From Betaproteobacteria bacterium (GTDB lineage Bacteria; Pseudomonadota; Gammaproteobacteria; Burkholderiales; Usitatibacteraceae), in NCBI GenBank assembly GCA_016720925.1, contig JADKJR010000004.1, positions 248,001 through 312,000 on the forward strand: DNA of 64,000 nucleotides. The letters run 5' to 3'. The notes under the pieces are model-generated. The model was given only the letters and a program-made list of their open reading frames with translations. It had not been told where the DNA came from and made no database searches. Below, in pieces: positions 53,185 to 62,597 of this stretch. The translations under genes were made by a program, and so were the position numbers. The stretch's first letter is position 1, and each line of letters starts with the position of its first letter.

Positions 53185-54450
53185 TCAGGCGATGGCCATT
53201 GTCTTCAGATGGGCAATGCGAATCGAGGCCGGTGGATGGGAATCATAAACGGCCGAATGCAATGGGTCGGGAGTCAGCGTCGAGGCATTGTCACGGTAAA
53301 GTTTGACCAGCGCGGTGACGAGGTCGTTGGCTTGCGTGTGCTCGGCAGCGTAGGCGTCTGCTTCGAATTCGTGCTTGCGCGAAATCAGGCTCGCGAGCGG
53401 CGTGAGCCAGAACGTGAATACCGGCAGCACCATGAAGAACAAAAGCAACGATATCGCGACATGCGGAGCAGCGCCCATGAGCGGAAAACCGAGGCCCTCG
53501 TAGAACCACGGTTTATCGATGACCCAACCCATCAGTGCAAGGATGACAAAAGTCAGCGCGAACTGGCCGATGATCATCTTGATGATATGTTTGCGCTTGA
53601 AGTGGCCAAGCTCGTGTGCGAGCACCGCTTCAATTTCCGTTGGCGTCAGGCGCTCGATGAGGGTATCGAAAAACACAATTCGCTTGGTTTTGCCGAAGCC
53701 GGTGAAGTAGGCGTTGCCGTGACTCGAGCGCTTGGAGCCATCCATGACGAACAGGCCGCTGGAAGTGAATCCACAGCGTTTCAACAGTGATTCGATACGC
53801 TCCTTCAGGGCGGTGTCGGTGAGTGGATTGAATTTATTGAACAGTGGCGCGATGAAGTTCGGATAGATCGCTAGCATCGCCAGGCTGAAGACGAGCCATA
53901 CCAGCCACACATAAAGCCACCACATGCTGCCCATTTTTTCCATCAGCCAGAACACGATCAACAGCAGCGGTATGCCAATGGCTGCGGAAAGCAGCAATCC
54001 TTTCAGTGCGTCGAGCAGGTACAACTTCCACGTTGTCTTGTTGAAACCAAAACGTACTTCGATGACGAACGTGCGATACAGGTCGAACGGAACGGAAATA
54101 ATTGACGAAATGATCGCGAGCCCGGCAAATAAGGCCAAGCCGAGCGCATACGGACCTGAAAAATGCGCGGATGCAGACTGGTAAATCAGGAATATGCCGC
54201 CACCCAGCGTGAGAACGAGCAACAGCATCAGGTCGATCGCCGTTTCGACCAACCCGACGCGCTTTCGGGCGATCGTGTAATCGGCCGCTTTCTGATGCGC
54301 CTCCAGCGTAATGGCATCGCTGAACTCAGCTGGAACCGCCATGCGATGCGCACGAACGTGGGCCATGTGACGCAACGACAGGAAAGCGCCAAAACCGAAG
54401 CTGACGATCAGAAACAAGAGGAAAAGCAGTGTGAATTGGGCAGCGGTCAT
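53185..54450 (-). CDS. M48-family membrane metalloprotease (CAAX prenyl protease type)
   Basis: 421 residues with about seven hydrophobic segments. The zinc site is HELGHFKRKH near residue 283, with a third ligand Glu in the EFEADAYA block. The layout is that of Ste24/CAAX prenyl proteases rather than the shorter HtpX. It probably degrades damaged or specific membrane proteins. Divergent from orn, with a 70-base gap. Confidence 0.9.
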   Translation of the reverse strand: MTAAQFTLLFLLFLIVSFGFGAFLSLRHMAHVRAHRMAVPAEFSDAITLEAHQKAADYTIARKRVGLVETAIDLMLLLVLTLGGGIFLIYQSASAHFSGPYALGLALFAGLAIISSIISVPFDLYRTFVIEVRFGFNKTTWKLYLLDALKGLLLSAAIGIPLLLIVFWLMEKMGSMWWLYVWLVWLVFSLAMLAIYPNFIAPLFNKFNPLTDTALKERIESLLKRCGFTSSGLFVMDGSKRSSHGNAYFTGFGKTKRIVFFDTLIERLTPTEIEAVLAHELGHFKRKHIIKMIIGQFALTFVILALMGWVIDKPWFYEGLGFPLMGAAPHVAISLLLFFMVLPVFTFWLTPLASLISRKHEFEADAYAAEHTQANDLVTALVKLYRDNASTLTPDPLHSAVYDSHPPASIRIAHLKTMAIA

Positions 54451-54520
54451 GCGAAGTGGGCTCGTTGAATCATGCGAAAATGGTCCATAACTCTATTTTA
54501 AGGCGCATTTGCGAACTGCC

Positions 54521-55078
54521 ATGCCTCAAGACCAAAACAATCTCATCTGGATCGATATGGAAATGACCGGCCTCATGCCGGATTCCGATCGCATCATCGA
54601 AGTCGCCATCGTGGTCACCGACGCAAATCTCAATACTGTCGCAGAGGGCCCGGTGCTGGTGGTGCATCAACCCGACGCGATAATGGATGGGATGGATTCC
54701 TGGAACAAGTCCACGCACAGGAAATCGGGGCTCATCGACAAGGTGAAAGCGTCAACGCTGACCGAGGAGGAAGTCGAAACGCGGATGATCGAGTTTCTGA
54801 AGGAGCACGTCCCCGCGAGCACCTCGCCGATGTGCGGAAATTCTATCTGCCAGGACCGTCGTTTTATGGCGCGCGGCATGCCGAAGCTGGAAGCCTACTT
54901 CCATTATCGTAACCTCGATGTTTCGACGCTGAAGGAACTCGCGAAACGCTGGAAACCGGAAATCATGTCCGGCATGAAGAAACATGGCAAGCACGAGGCG
55001 TTGGCGGATATTTACGAGAGCATCGAGGAGCTCAAGTACTATCGGGCGAATCTGATGAATTGCCCGATGCCTTCATAG
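54521..55078 (+). CDS. orn: Oligoribonuclease
   Basis: 185 residues. DEDDh 3'-5' exonuclease: NNLIWIDMEMTGL (first Asp and Glu), IIEVAIVVTDANL, SPMCGNSICQDRRF, and the C-terminal KHGKHEALADI with His and Asp. It degrades 2-5 nucleotide RNAs, including pGpG from c-di-GMP breakdown, and is usually essential. ATG 54521 is chosen for its match to family N-termini. Divergent from the M48 gene. Confidence 0.95.
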   Translation: MPQDQNNLIWIDMEMTGLMPDSDRIIEVAIVVTDANLNTVAEGPVLVVHQPDAIMDGMDSWNKSTHRKSGLIDKVKASTLTEEEVETRMIEFLKEHVPASTSPMCGNSICQDRRFMARGMPKLEAYFHYRNLDVSTLKELAKRWKPEIMSGMKKHGKHEALADIYESIEELKYYRANLMNCPMPS

Positions 55079-55090
55079 CGAAAATAGTGG

Positions 55091-55156
55091 AAAGTCCAGC
55101 ACTGTTGAGGCTTGCAGGGGATAAATGGCTGGAAGACCGCACCAATTCGTGAGTTT
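55091..55156. repeat. 66-bp imperfect palindromic repeat, copy 4 (degenerate)
   Basis: Left AAAGTCCAGCACTGTTGAGG and right ACCAATTCGTGAGTTT, related by inversion with many mismatches. It has the same 66-base length and the same position class, in the 309-base gap 55079-55387 after orn. The rest of the gap is not recognisable. Confidence 0.55.
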
Positions 55157-55387
55157 GCTTATTTATTTTGACAATCTCACCCATGGATATTTTTTGATGC
55201 GCGCAGCTGATTCGAGCACCTGAACAATGGGAAAATAGCGCGTTCCCGCGGCGGCAAAATCTCCGTCGCGTATGACCCGCGATCAACAGCGGGCGGAACG
55301 GCATGATTCGACCGCAGCGCATGGCGATCGATCGGAGGGCAACAATAAACCAAGGCTCGCCTGAGGCGAGGGGAGAGCAATCGGACA

Positions 55388-58300
55388 ATGGCGCATTGGG
55401 AGCTGAGAGCGCGCAATACGACGCTGTTTTTTTGTGCGTTGCTGTTGAACGGGAAGGGCGTATGCGATGTGCATGCGCAGGTGCCGGCGCTCGTATACAA
55501 GACGCAGGTCTATGGGCACGGCTACACCGACTCTCTGCCAGGCTCGGGCGATGCCAATCTCGCCAAGAATTCGATGGCCATGGACGCGGCCGGAAACATA
55601 TACGTTACCGGTTCGACTTCGAATGGCCTCAACACTGATTTCCTGACGGTCAAGTACGGTGCGACGGACGGCGCGATCTTGTGGCGCACTGTTACCAATG
55701 GGGCAGCCAACGGTGACGATCTCGCGTATGCCATTACGCTTGATAATGCAGGCAACGTGCTGGTGACCGGCAGCAGTCAGGCAGGTGGACAGAACGATTA
55801 CTTGACGGTGAAATATAACAACAACGGTGAGGAAATTTGGCGGGCGACCCTGGATGGTGCTGCGCATCGGGATGATGAGGCTTATGCGATTGGCACCGAT
55901 GCGGCAGGCAACGTATTTGTCACGGGAGCAAGCGCCGTGGGTGCGACTGGCTACAACTACGATTACCTGACAGTGAAGTATGACTCGTCGGGAACCTTTC
56001 AATGGAGCGAGCCACTGGACGGCGCCGGCGCTGGAATAGATCGTTCCGTTGCACTTTGCCTTGACAGTACTGGCAATGCTGTCGTCACCGGCTACAGTTT
56101 CAATGGACTCAATTTCGACTATGTGACGGCAAAATACAGCACCAATAGCCAGCTGTTGTGGCGCAAATCAATGAACAATGGCGGCGCCAATAGCAACGAT
56201 GTGGCGTATGCCATGGCTTGTGACGCGGCCGGCAATGTTTATGTGACCGGCAAAAGCGGGGACGGCAGCGCCGCCAATTACCTCACCATCAAATACAATT
56301 CGAACGGTATCGAGCAATGGCCGGCGCCGGTCGTAACGAACGGGAATGGCGGCGCGGCTGACACCAGCTTCGCGATTGCGGTCGACATTGGCGGAAATGT
56401 CATCGTGACGGGCCGGGGCGATCAGGATTACGGCACTGCCCCGAGCGTGACAAATCCCCTGCATCTGACCGCCAAATACAATGCCAGCGGCGTCCTGCTG
56501 TGGACGGCAACGTTGAATGGCTCAGGCACCGGCGTTGACAGTTATTCCGCACTCACCACTGATGGTGCGGGCAATATCTACACGACAGGATTTGCCAGCA
56601 AGCCTGCAAACGGCCCTAACGAGCTTGTTGTCGTCAAGTACGCGCCTGCCGGCAACGCGGGGGCGGGCGTGGTTCTCTGGCAGAAATTCATCGACGGCGT
56701 CGGCAGCGCCAACGGCGCGGCACTGCTGGCCATTCGCGTCGATACGTTCGGTAACGTGATCGTGACCGGGTATGAAAGCAATGGCGTCGAAAACCACTTT
56801 CTGGTCGTCAAATTCGATGCTGCTGGCACGGAACTGTGGCGCCGAAACGAAGGCGAGCATACCGGGCTCACTTCGACGCTTGCATCCGGCGCACCTGGCA
56901 GAAACGCGTTGGCGGTTGACAGCGCCGGCAGCGTATATGTGGCGGGACAAAACGGGCCCTCATCCAGCAGCGACTTCATCACGACGAAATTTGACGTCAA
57001 TGGACTTGAGCAATGGCGCGCGGAACTTAACGGCAATCCGGGAGGCGTTGATCGCGGTTATGCGGTCGCAATTGATGGAAACGGAAACGTATATGCGGCA
57101 GGCGACAGCTTTGCAGGCGGCCACAGTGATTTCATGCTCGTCAAGTACAACGCCGTTGGCACAGAGCTGTGGCGCATGCAGCCGGGCAATTCCGGAAATG
57201 CGTTGAACAATTCAGTCAGGGCCCTCGCGGTGGACCCGGCCGGCGATGTGATCGTTACGGGCAGCACCTCGGCCGGCGATGATTTTCTTACCATCAAGTA
57301 CAGCGCAAACGGTTTTGAGCAATGGAGGAAAACTGCAAATAGCGCGGGCAACAGTATCGATTCACCGGTGGCGATGGCAATCGATGCGACTGGAAATACC
57401 GTTGTTACCGGGCGCAGCTTTGATGGTGTCAACGAAGGTTACCTCACGGTTAAATATGCCGCGGATAGCACGCTACTATGGCAAACGCCGTTGCCAGGCA
57501 ACAGTGAAGTACCGCGGCAGCCACATGCGATCGCGATCGATTCGACTGGCAATGTGTTCGTTGCCGGCGACACGCTTGTGAAGTACAACGCCAGCGGCAA
57601 TGAGCAATGGCATACACCATACACGTTCCGAGCCTACGCGATGGCGCTTGCGCCCGGAGGCGCGATCGTCGTTGGGGGAGCCGGTGGACTGGTCGTCAAA
57701 TACGATGGCGACGGTAATGAGATTTGGCGCCATGCGATCAACGGCTCTGTCAATGGAAACGAAATTGTTCACACGCTGGCGGTCGATGCTGACGGCGGTA
57801 TCTACACATCGTCTCGAGACAACGCTGACTTGAACGGTGATTATGTGACGATCAAACTTGGTCCCGACGGCAACGAGCGCTGGCGCCTCACGACGCCAAC
57901 CGGCGGCGGTGGGGCAATCGGTAGTCCGGCCTTGGTACTGGACGCCACCCGCAATGTGATTCTGGCGGGCAATGCGGTGGCGGGGAGCTTGCCAGCGGCC
58001 ATCATGGTAACCAAGTTCAGCCAGGCACCGCCAGCGCCCACCGGCGTGACGGCGATTGCCGGAAATGCGATGGCGTCAGTCAGTTTCACGCCGCCAGCCG
58101 TCACCGAGGCGCCAATCAGCGCCTATATCGTTTCCTGCCAGCCCGGTGCAATTCAGGCGGGCGGACTTACGTCACCGATAATCGTGACCGGACTGATGAA
58201 TGACCAGACATATGCATGCAGCGTGAAGGCAATCAGTGTGTTTGGTAGCAGCCAGCCATCGGCGTCCGCCAACGTCACGCCGTCTGCAAGCGCTCCACTC

Positions 58301-58819
58301 GCGTTGTTCGCCGTGAAGTCGAAAAAAACACATGGAGCCGCTGACTACAGCCTGAACGTGGAACTTTCACCGGTACCAAGCAATGCTGTTACGGTCGAAC
58401 CTCGCGCGATCGGCACCGGTCACACGTTGGTATTTCAGTTTAGCAACGCCATCACAACCATCGGTTCGACGAGCGCAAACATAGGATCCGCCGCCGCCAT
58501 ACCATCGGGAAGCGATGTCGTTGTGACACTCACCGGCGTGCCGGATAACGAGCGTGTGCAGGTTTCCTTCACCGATGTCATGTGTGTCACATGTATAGGT
58601 GGATCGACGATTGCATCAACCGGCGCCACATTGGGATTTCTTCTCGGCGACGTAAACAGTTCACGATCAGTCAATGCTGCCGATATCAGCGCGGTCAAGG
58701 CGCATGTCGGACAATCGACCGGTGCGGCCAATTTCAGGTTTGATTTCAATGCAAGTGGCGGCATTACCGCGATGGACCTGTCGGCTGTGAAGGCTCGCTC
58801 GGGTCTGGTATTGCCATAG
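55388..58819 (+). CDS. Giant secreted SBBP-repeat / FN3 / dockerin-like protein
   Basis: 1143 residues. A signal-like N-terminus ends VCDVHA. Then about 15 SBBP beta-propeller repeats of about 55 residues (AAGNIYVTGSTSNG, DFLTVKYGA and variants) fill residues 45-880, suggesting two or more propellers. A fibronectin type III domain lies around 885-970 (PTGVTAIAGNAMASVSFTPP), then a beta domain and a dockerin type I-like pair of calcium loops at the C-terminus (LGDVNSSRSVNAADISA and DFNASGGITAMDLSA). ATG 55388 has GAGGGGAGAG upstream. It is probably an exported carbohydrate- or surface-binding protein. The same C-terminal module appears as a broken fragment at 3771-4158. Confidence 0.85.
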   Translation: MAHWELRARNTTLFFCALLLNGKGVCDVHAQVPALVYKTQVYGHGYTDSLPGSGDANLAKNSMAMDAAGNIYVTGSTSNGLNTDFLTVKYGATDGAILWRTVTNGAANGDDLAYAITLDNAGNVLVTGSSQAGGQNDYLTVKYNNNGEEIWRATLDGAAHRDDEAYAIGTDAAGNVFVTGASAVGATGYNYDYLTVKYDSSGTFQWSEPLDGAGAGIDRSVALCLDSTGNAVVTGYSFNGLNFDYVTAKYSTNSQLLWRKSMNNGGANSNDVAYAMACDAAGNVYVTGKSGDGSAANYLTIKYNSNGIEQWPAPVVTNGNGGAADTSFAIAVDIGGNVIVTGRGDQDYGTAPSVTNPLHLTAKYNASGVLLWTATLNGSGTGVDSYSALTTDGAGNIYTTGFASKPANGPNELVVVKYAPAGNAGAGVVLWQKFIDGVGSANGAALLAIRVDTFGNVIVTGYESNGVENHFLVVKFDAAGTELWRRNEGEHTGLTSTLASGAPGRNALAVDSAGSVYVAGQNGPSSSSDFITTKFDVNGLEQWRAELNGNPGGVDRGYAVAIDGNGNVYAAGDSFAGGHSDFMLVKYNAVGTELWRMQPGNSGNALNNSVRALAVDPAGDVIVTGSTSAGDDFLTIKYSANGFEQWRKTANSAGNSIDSPVAMAIDATGNTVVTGRSFDGVNEGYLTVKYAADSTLLWQTPLPGNSEVPRQPHAIAIDSTGNVFVAGDTLVKYNASGNEQWHTPYTFRAYAMALAPGGAIVVGGAGGLVVKYDGDGNEIWRHAINGSVNGNEIVHTLAVDADGGIYTSSRDNADLNGDYVTIKLGPDGNERWRLTTPTGGGGAIGSPALVLDATRNVILAGNAVAGSLPAAIMVTKFSQAPPAPTGVTAIAGNAMASVSFTPPAVTEAPISAYIVSCQPGAIQAGGLTSPIIVTGLMNDQTYACSVKAISVFGSSQPSASANVTPSASAPLALFAVKSKKTHGAADYSLNVELSPVPSNAVTVEPRAIGTGHTLVFQFSNAITTIGSTSANIGSAAAIPSGSDVVVTLTGVPDNERVQVSFTDVMCVTCIGGSTIASTGATLGFLLGDVNSSRSVNAADISAVKAHVGQSTGAANFRFDFNASGGITAMDLSAVKARSGLVLP

Positions 58820-58823
58820 CAGC

Positions 58824-59015
58824 CTGTCGGACTTAGAGGGAATCGGCTGCAAATGATCTGGCCAGTGCATATTTCCCGCTTTTTGGCGCCAAAGGAATAA
58901 CCATTGGCTTGGAAAACGTGAAGTGGGGTAAGCAGGGCTTTCGCCGTAAGGCGAAGACTCGCAAGATCTGCCCTCGCCCATATCATTTTTCGCTTCGATT
59001 CTCTAAGTCCGACAG
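58824..59015. repeat. 192-bp element with 20-22 bp terminal inverted repeats
   Basis: CTGTCGGACTTAGAG-GG-AATCG at 58824-58845 is the inverse of CGATTCTCTAAGTCCGACAG at 58996-59015, apart from a two-base insertion. Between them is non-coding DNA with an internal hairpin (CTTTCGCC-GTAA-GGCGAAG). It starts 5 bases after the SBBP stop. A small MITE-like element or a large transcribed stem; no target duplication is obvious. Confidence 0.6.
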
Positions 59016-59033
59016 CCCGCCGCTGCATCCAAT

Positions 59034-59100
59034 AAACTCCAGCATTGACGCGGCTTCGGGAGCAAAAAAAGGCTGGCGATGCCCGTCAAATAAGGAGTTT
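59034..59100. repeat. 67-bp imperfect palindromic repeat, copy 5
   Basis: AAACTCCAGCATTGACGCGG on the left and GCCCGTCAAATAAGGAGTTT on the right, with the A-rich centre GCAAAAAAAGGC. It ends 8 bases before the end of the corA gene and directly follows the 192-bp element. Confidence 0.8.
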
Positions 59101-59107
59101 CGCCCGG

Positions 59108-60073
59108 CTAATCCAGCCAGCCCCTGCTTTTGAAAAACGCAAAGGGGATCGCCACTGATAACAACATGAGGCCCACTGCCAGCACGTAGCCGTATTCCCA
59201 ATCGAGTTCCGGCATGTGCTTGAAGTTCATGCCGTAGATGCTGGCGATGAGCGTGGGCGGCAACAGTGCCACCGAGGCAACGGAGAAGATCTTGATGACC
59301 TTGTTCTGATTGATGTTGATAAAGCCGACCGTGGCGTCCATCAGGAAGTTGATCTTGTCGAAGAGAAATGCAGTGTGACCATCGAGCGATTCGATGTCGC
59401 GCAGTATCTGCAGCGCTTCTTCGGCCTGGTCGGCCTCCAGCAGTTTCTGGCGCATGAGGAATGACACCGCCCGGCGCGTATCCATCACGTTGCGGCGAAT
59501 GCGTCCGTTCAAGTCTTCTTCATTAGCCACGCGCGCGAGGACGTTTGCGGCCTCAACGTCCGTCATCTTGGTGGTGAGTACACTCTGGCTGATCTTTTCC
59601 AGCTCGGCATAGACGCCTTCCAGCGCGTCGGCGGAATACTCGGCGTCGGTGGCGTACAGATCCAGCAGCACTTCACGTGCGTCTTCAATGTAGCCGGGCC
59701 GTGTCCTTGCGCGCATGCGTACAAGGCGGAATACCGGCAAGTCCTCAAGGTGAATCGACAGCAGCGAGTTGTTCTTGAGAATGAACGCCACAGGTACGTT
59801 GCGGGAGTCATCCTCGTTCAATTCCAGCAGGAAGTCGGAGCGTAAATGCAGCTCTCCGTTTTCGCCTTCAAAAAAACGCGCGCTTGTTTCGAGATCCTGC
59901 ATGTCCTCGAGCGTCGGCAACTCGAGATCGAACATCGCCTTGATCCACTCGCGCTCGGTATCGGTGGGTGAAACCAGGTCGATCCAGATCGGCTCCGAAT
60001 TTTTCAGGTCGTCGAGTGACTCGACATGCAACTGATTCAGGCGGCGATTGTTGAGAACGAAGACATTGAGCAT
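59108..60073 (-). CDS. corA: CorA-family magnesium/cobalt transporter
   Basis: 321 residues. Long soluble N-terminal funnel (about 1-255), then two transmembrane helices with the universal YGMNFKHMPE loop between them and a basic C-terminus (FFKSRGWLD). It forms a homopentameric Mg2+ channel. Start MLNVFVLNNRRLNQL at 60073, the natural CorA beginning. Confidence 0.94.
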   Translation of the reverse strand: MLNVFVLNNRRLNQLHVESLDDLKNSEPIWIDLVSPTDTEREWIKAMFDLELPTLEDMQDLETSARFFEGENGELHLRSDFLLELNEDDSRNVPVAFILKNNSLLSIHLEDLPVFRLVRMRARTRPGYIEDAREVLLDLYATDAEYSADALEGVYAELEKISQSVLTTKMTDVEAANVLARVANEEDLNGRIRRNVMDTRRAVSFLMRQKLLEADQAEEALQILRDIESLDGHTAFLFDKINFLMDATVGFININQNKVIKIFSVASVALLPPTLIASIYGMNFKHMPELDWEYGYVLAVGLMLLSVAIPFAFFKSRGWLD

Positions 60074-60234
60074 GGCTGCTTCCGGCAGAAGTTGGGCGAT
60101 TGTAGTGCAGGTGCTGTTGCAATGACCAGCGAAATATCTGCAAACGATGCCAGCAAGAGATTTTGGCTATCGGCGAGCGGCGGATCAACGAGGCGCCCAC
60201 ATTCCTGCACTCGCGCCAAGACTTGACCAGAGTG

Positions 60235-62484
60235 TCAGGGCTGGCCGAGGAAAAGATAGAAAATACTGTTGCGGTCACGTGCGCGTCCGTAACCGACATA
60301 CAGTGGGCCAATCAATGTATCGACACCGACAAAGGCGGCGAAGGAATTCTTTGTCCCGGATTTCCAGAGTTGGTCGGGGACATCTGATATTTTTGCGAAC
60401 TCGGCCGAGAGCCCCGCGTACATGCTCCTGCCAAATGGATTGCTGAATTGACCGAGACGGCGATAGTACGAAACGCGTCCAAAGACTGCGGCTTGCCCCA
60501 GTAACTCCCCTGGTCTATATGCGGACAAATTCAAGAATCCACCCATCGAGTACTGATTCAATGCAGAAAGCCCCCCCTTTAATGCCCGGCCATATCGTGT
60601 TGCCAAGGAAAAGGTGTTGGACCCAAAAGAAAGATGATCCTGGTAATTCAACTCGGCCTTACGGAATTCGTTATCCGCGCGCAGCGAAGGCAGACTCGCG
60701 TAGTAATCGACCTGCAAGGTACGGCCCTCTTTGGGGAAATTGGCATCGTCCAAGCTGTCATACAGAAGTTTAAATCGCAGTCCACCTTCATTGAATCGTT
60801 GCTCAGGGAATTGGGAGATGCCGATACTCAAGGCGGACGTATTCGTTGACTGTACTGCGCCAAGGCGCAGGATCGAGTTGCGACTCAGATCGTACCCAAT
60901 GTCAAGCGCGGTGGCATTGGTGGTAAGCAAAGACTGCGCAACGCGTTGACCGTTGGTATAAAAATCAAAAGGACGTTTGGAGAACTCGACGCCAGGTGAA
61001 ATGCTGAAAGCATTCAGCAGGCCCGTGGCCCCCAACGGCTGAAAAAACTGCGAGGCAAAACGACGGTCGCGCCCAAGCTGGAAATCGTTCCGCCATTCCG
61101 CACCGAAGGAATTTACCTGCGTGCGCAGATACCGCATCAGCAGGTTGAATCGGCCTTCGCCTTGCGTATCGGCCGACAAGGTCAAACCAAAGCGCAGATA
61201 GTTTGGTCCCCACTGTTTTTCCCGCGCGTCGACCGTCAGAACGTTATGGCCACCGTCGTTGAGCAAGCTGTAATTGATGCGCTCAAAATAGCCAGTTCCA
61301 AAAGCCCGGCTGATACCCATATTGATTTTTTTGAAATCAATATCCTCACCAGTCTTGATGCCAAGCGTACGTTTGAGCTCGTCCGAATTGGCCCGTTCCA
61401 GGCCGGTGATACGCAATTCGTTGAGGCGCTCATTGGTTCCCGTTTGCGTCGCCGCGCGTGCGAGCTGGGTAGCACGGAACACAGCAAAATCGCTTGCCGA
61501 GAGGCTAAGTCGGCTTAGCGCATTTGCCATACCTCGCGTTGTCGCAGCGCCGATGGTGATGGCATCGCCGACAAGACTGAAGTCTGTCGCGCCGATTGTC
61601 TCCAGCGGTGGCGAAATCAGGAAGTCGTCCTTCGTCATTGACTCGATCGAGGTGCGAACATTTTGCTCGGTCAGGATGTTCACCATCTGCAAGGAAACGC
61701 CAACCAGCGACTGGATGTCATTTTTCTTCAAGAGCGGTGTACCGATGTTGACGACAATAACAACGTCCGCGCCCATCGCCCGCGCAATATCTACAGGTAA
61801 ATTACGGGTCAGACCACCATCCAGGTAGATCTGGTCGCCAATCTGGTATGGCGCAATTGCGCCAGGGACCGACATTGATGCGCGCATGACGTCGGTCAAG
61901 CGGCCGCGGTCAAATACCACCATGCGCCCGCTTTCGGCGTTGGTTGCAACGGCGCGAAATGGTATAGGCAAGTCGTCAAAAATCACGCCCGGCGATACGC
62001 TGCGGGTAATTTGGCTAAAGAGGATGTCGAACTTCTGGCCGGAGATGGCGCCGGGCGGCAGCCGCAGGCTGCCGTCCTTGACGCCGAGTTCCAGACGAAG
62101 CAGTCGGTTCTGGTCTTCCTCCTTGCGCAGAAAACTTCGATCGCTGCGTGGCGATTCATCGGTCAGCAGGCGGTCCCAATCTTCACCACGCAATCGATCT
62201 TCCAGTTCGGCTGCCGACGTTCCGGAGGCGTACGCCGCGCCGACCAGCGCGCCCATGCTGGAACCCGCAATATAGTCAATTGGAATCCGTAGCTCTTCAA
62301 GTACCTTGATTACGCCAACTTGTGCCGCGCCACGCGCGCCGCCACCGGAGAGTACCAGGCCGATTTTTGGGCGCGGTTTGGAGCCCGCAGGTTGTGCCGA
62401 GTCGCTTTGCGCATTCGCAAACGTGGCGGCAAACCCGAACGCGGCGCAGGCAAACAGGAGCGAAAGTGAACGGTTAAAAATCAC
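60235..62484 (-). CDS. Patatin-like phospholipase autotransporter (PlpD / type Vd)
   Basis: 749 residues. Signal peptide ending FANAQ, patatin domain (about 40-310) with oxyanion hole LVLSGGGARGAAQVG, nucleophile elbow GSSMG, and catalytic Asp in YLDGGLTRNLPVD. A POTRA-like domain follows (about 355-425, ERANSDELKRTLGIKTGEDI), then a 16-strand BamA-type barrel (about 430-749). This is the PlpD/FplA layout: a lipase secreted and held by its own barrel. All catalytic residues are intact. Confidence 0.93.
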   Translation of the reverse strand: MIFNRSLSLLFACAAFGFAATFANAQSDSAQPAGSKPRPKIGLVLSGGGARGAAQVGVIKVLEELRIPIDYIAGSSMGALVGAAYASGTSAAELEDRLRGEDWDRLLTDESPRSDRSFLRKEEDQNRLLRLELGVKDGSLRLPPGAISGQKFDILFSQITRSVSPGVIFDDLPIPFRAVATNAESGRMVVFDRGRLTDVMRASMSVPGAIAPYQIGDQIYLDGGLTRNLPVDIARAMGADVVIVVNIGTPLLKKNDIQSLVGVSLQMVNILTEQNVRTSIESMTKDDFLISPPLETIGATDFSLVGDAITIGAATTRGMANALSRLSLSASDFAVFRATQLARAATQTGTNERLNELRITGLERANSDELKRTLGIKTGEDIDFKKINMGISRAFGTGYFERINYSLLNDGGHNVLTVDAREKQWGPNYLRFGLTLSADTQGEGRFNLLMRYLRTQVNSFGAEWRNDFQLGRDRRFASQFFQPLGATGLLNAFSISPGVEFSKRPFDFYTNGQRVAQSLLTTNATALDIGYDLSRNSILRLGAVQSTNTSALSIGISQFPEQRFNEGGLRFKLLYDSLDDANFPKEGRTLQVDYYASLPSLRADNEFRKAELNYQDHLSFGSNTFSLATRYGRALKGGLSALNQYSMGGFLNLSAYRPGELLGQAAVFGRVSYYRRLGQFSNPFGRSMYAGLSAEFAKISDVPDQLWKSGTKNSFAAFVGVDTLIGPLYVGYGRARDRNSIFYLFLGQP

Positions 62485-62597
62485 CGGCGTATTGTAACGC
62501 GGCTCGGCGGCGAAGCCTATCGCCTGATGCGTGATTGGCGCACCGGATGGCGCGTGTCCCCGCCACAGGTTATCGGCGTATTGATGATTGTCAGGGC

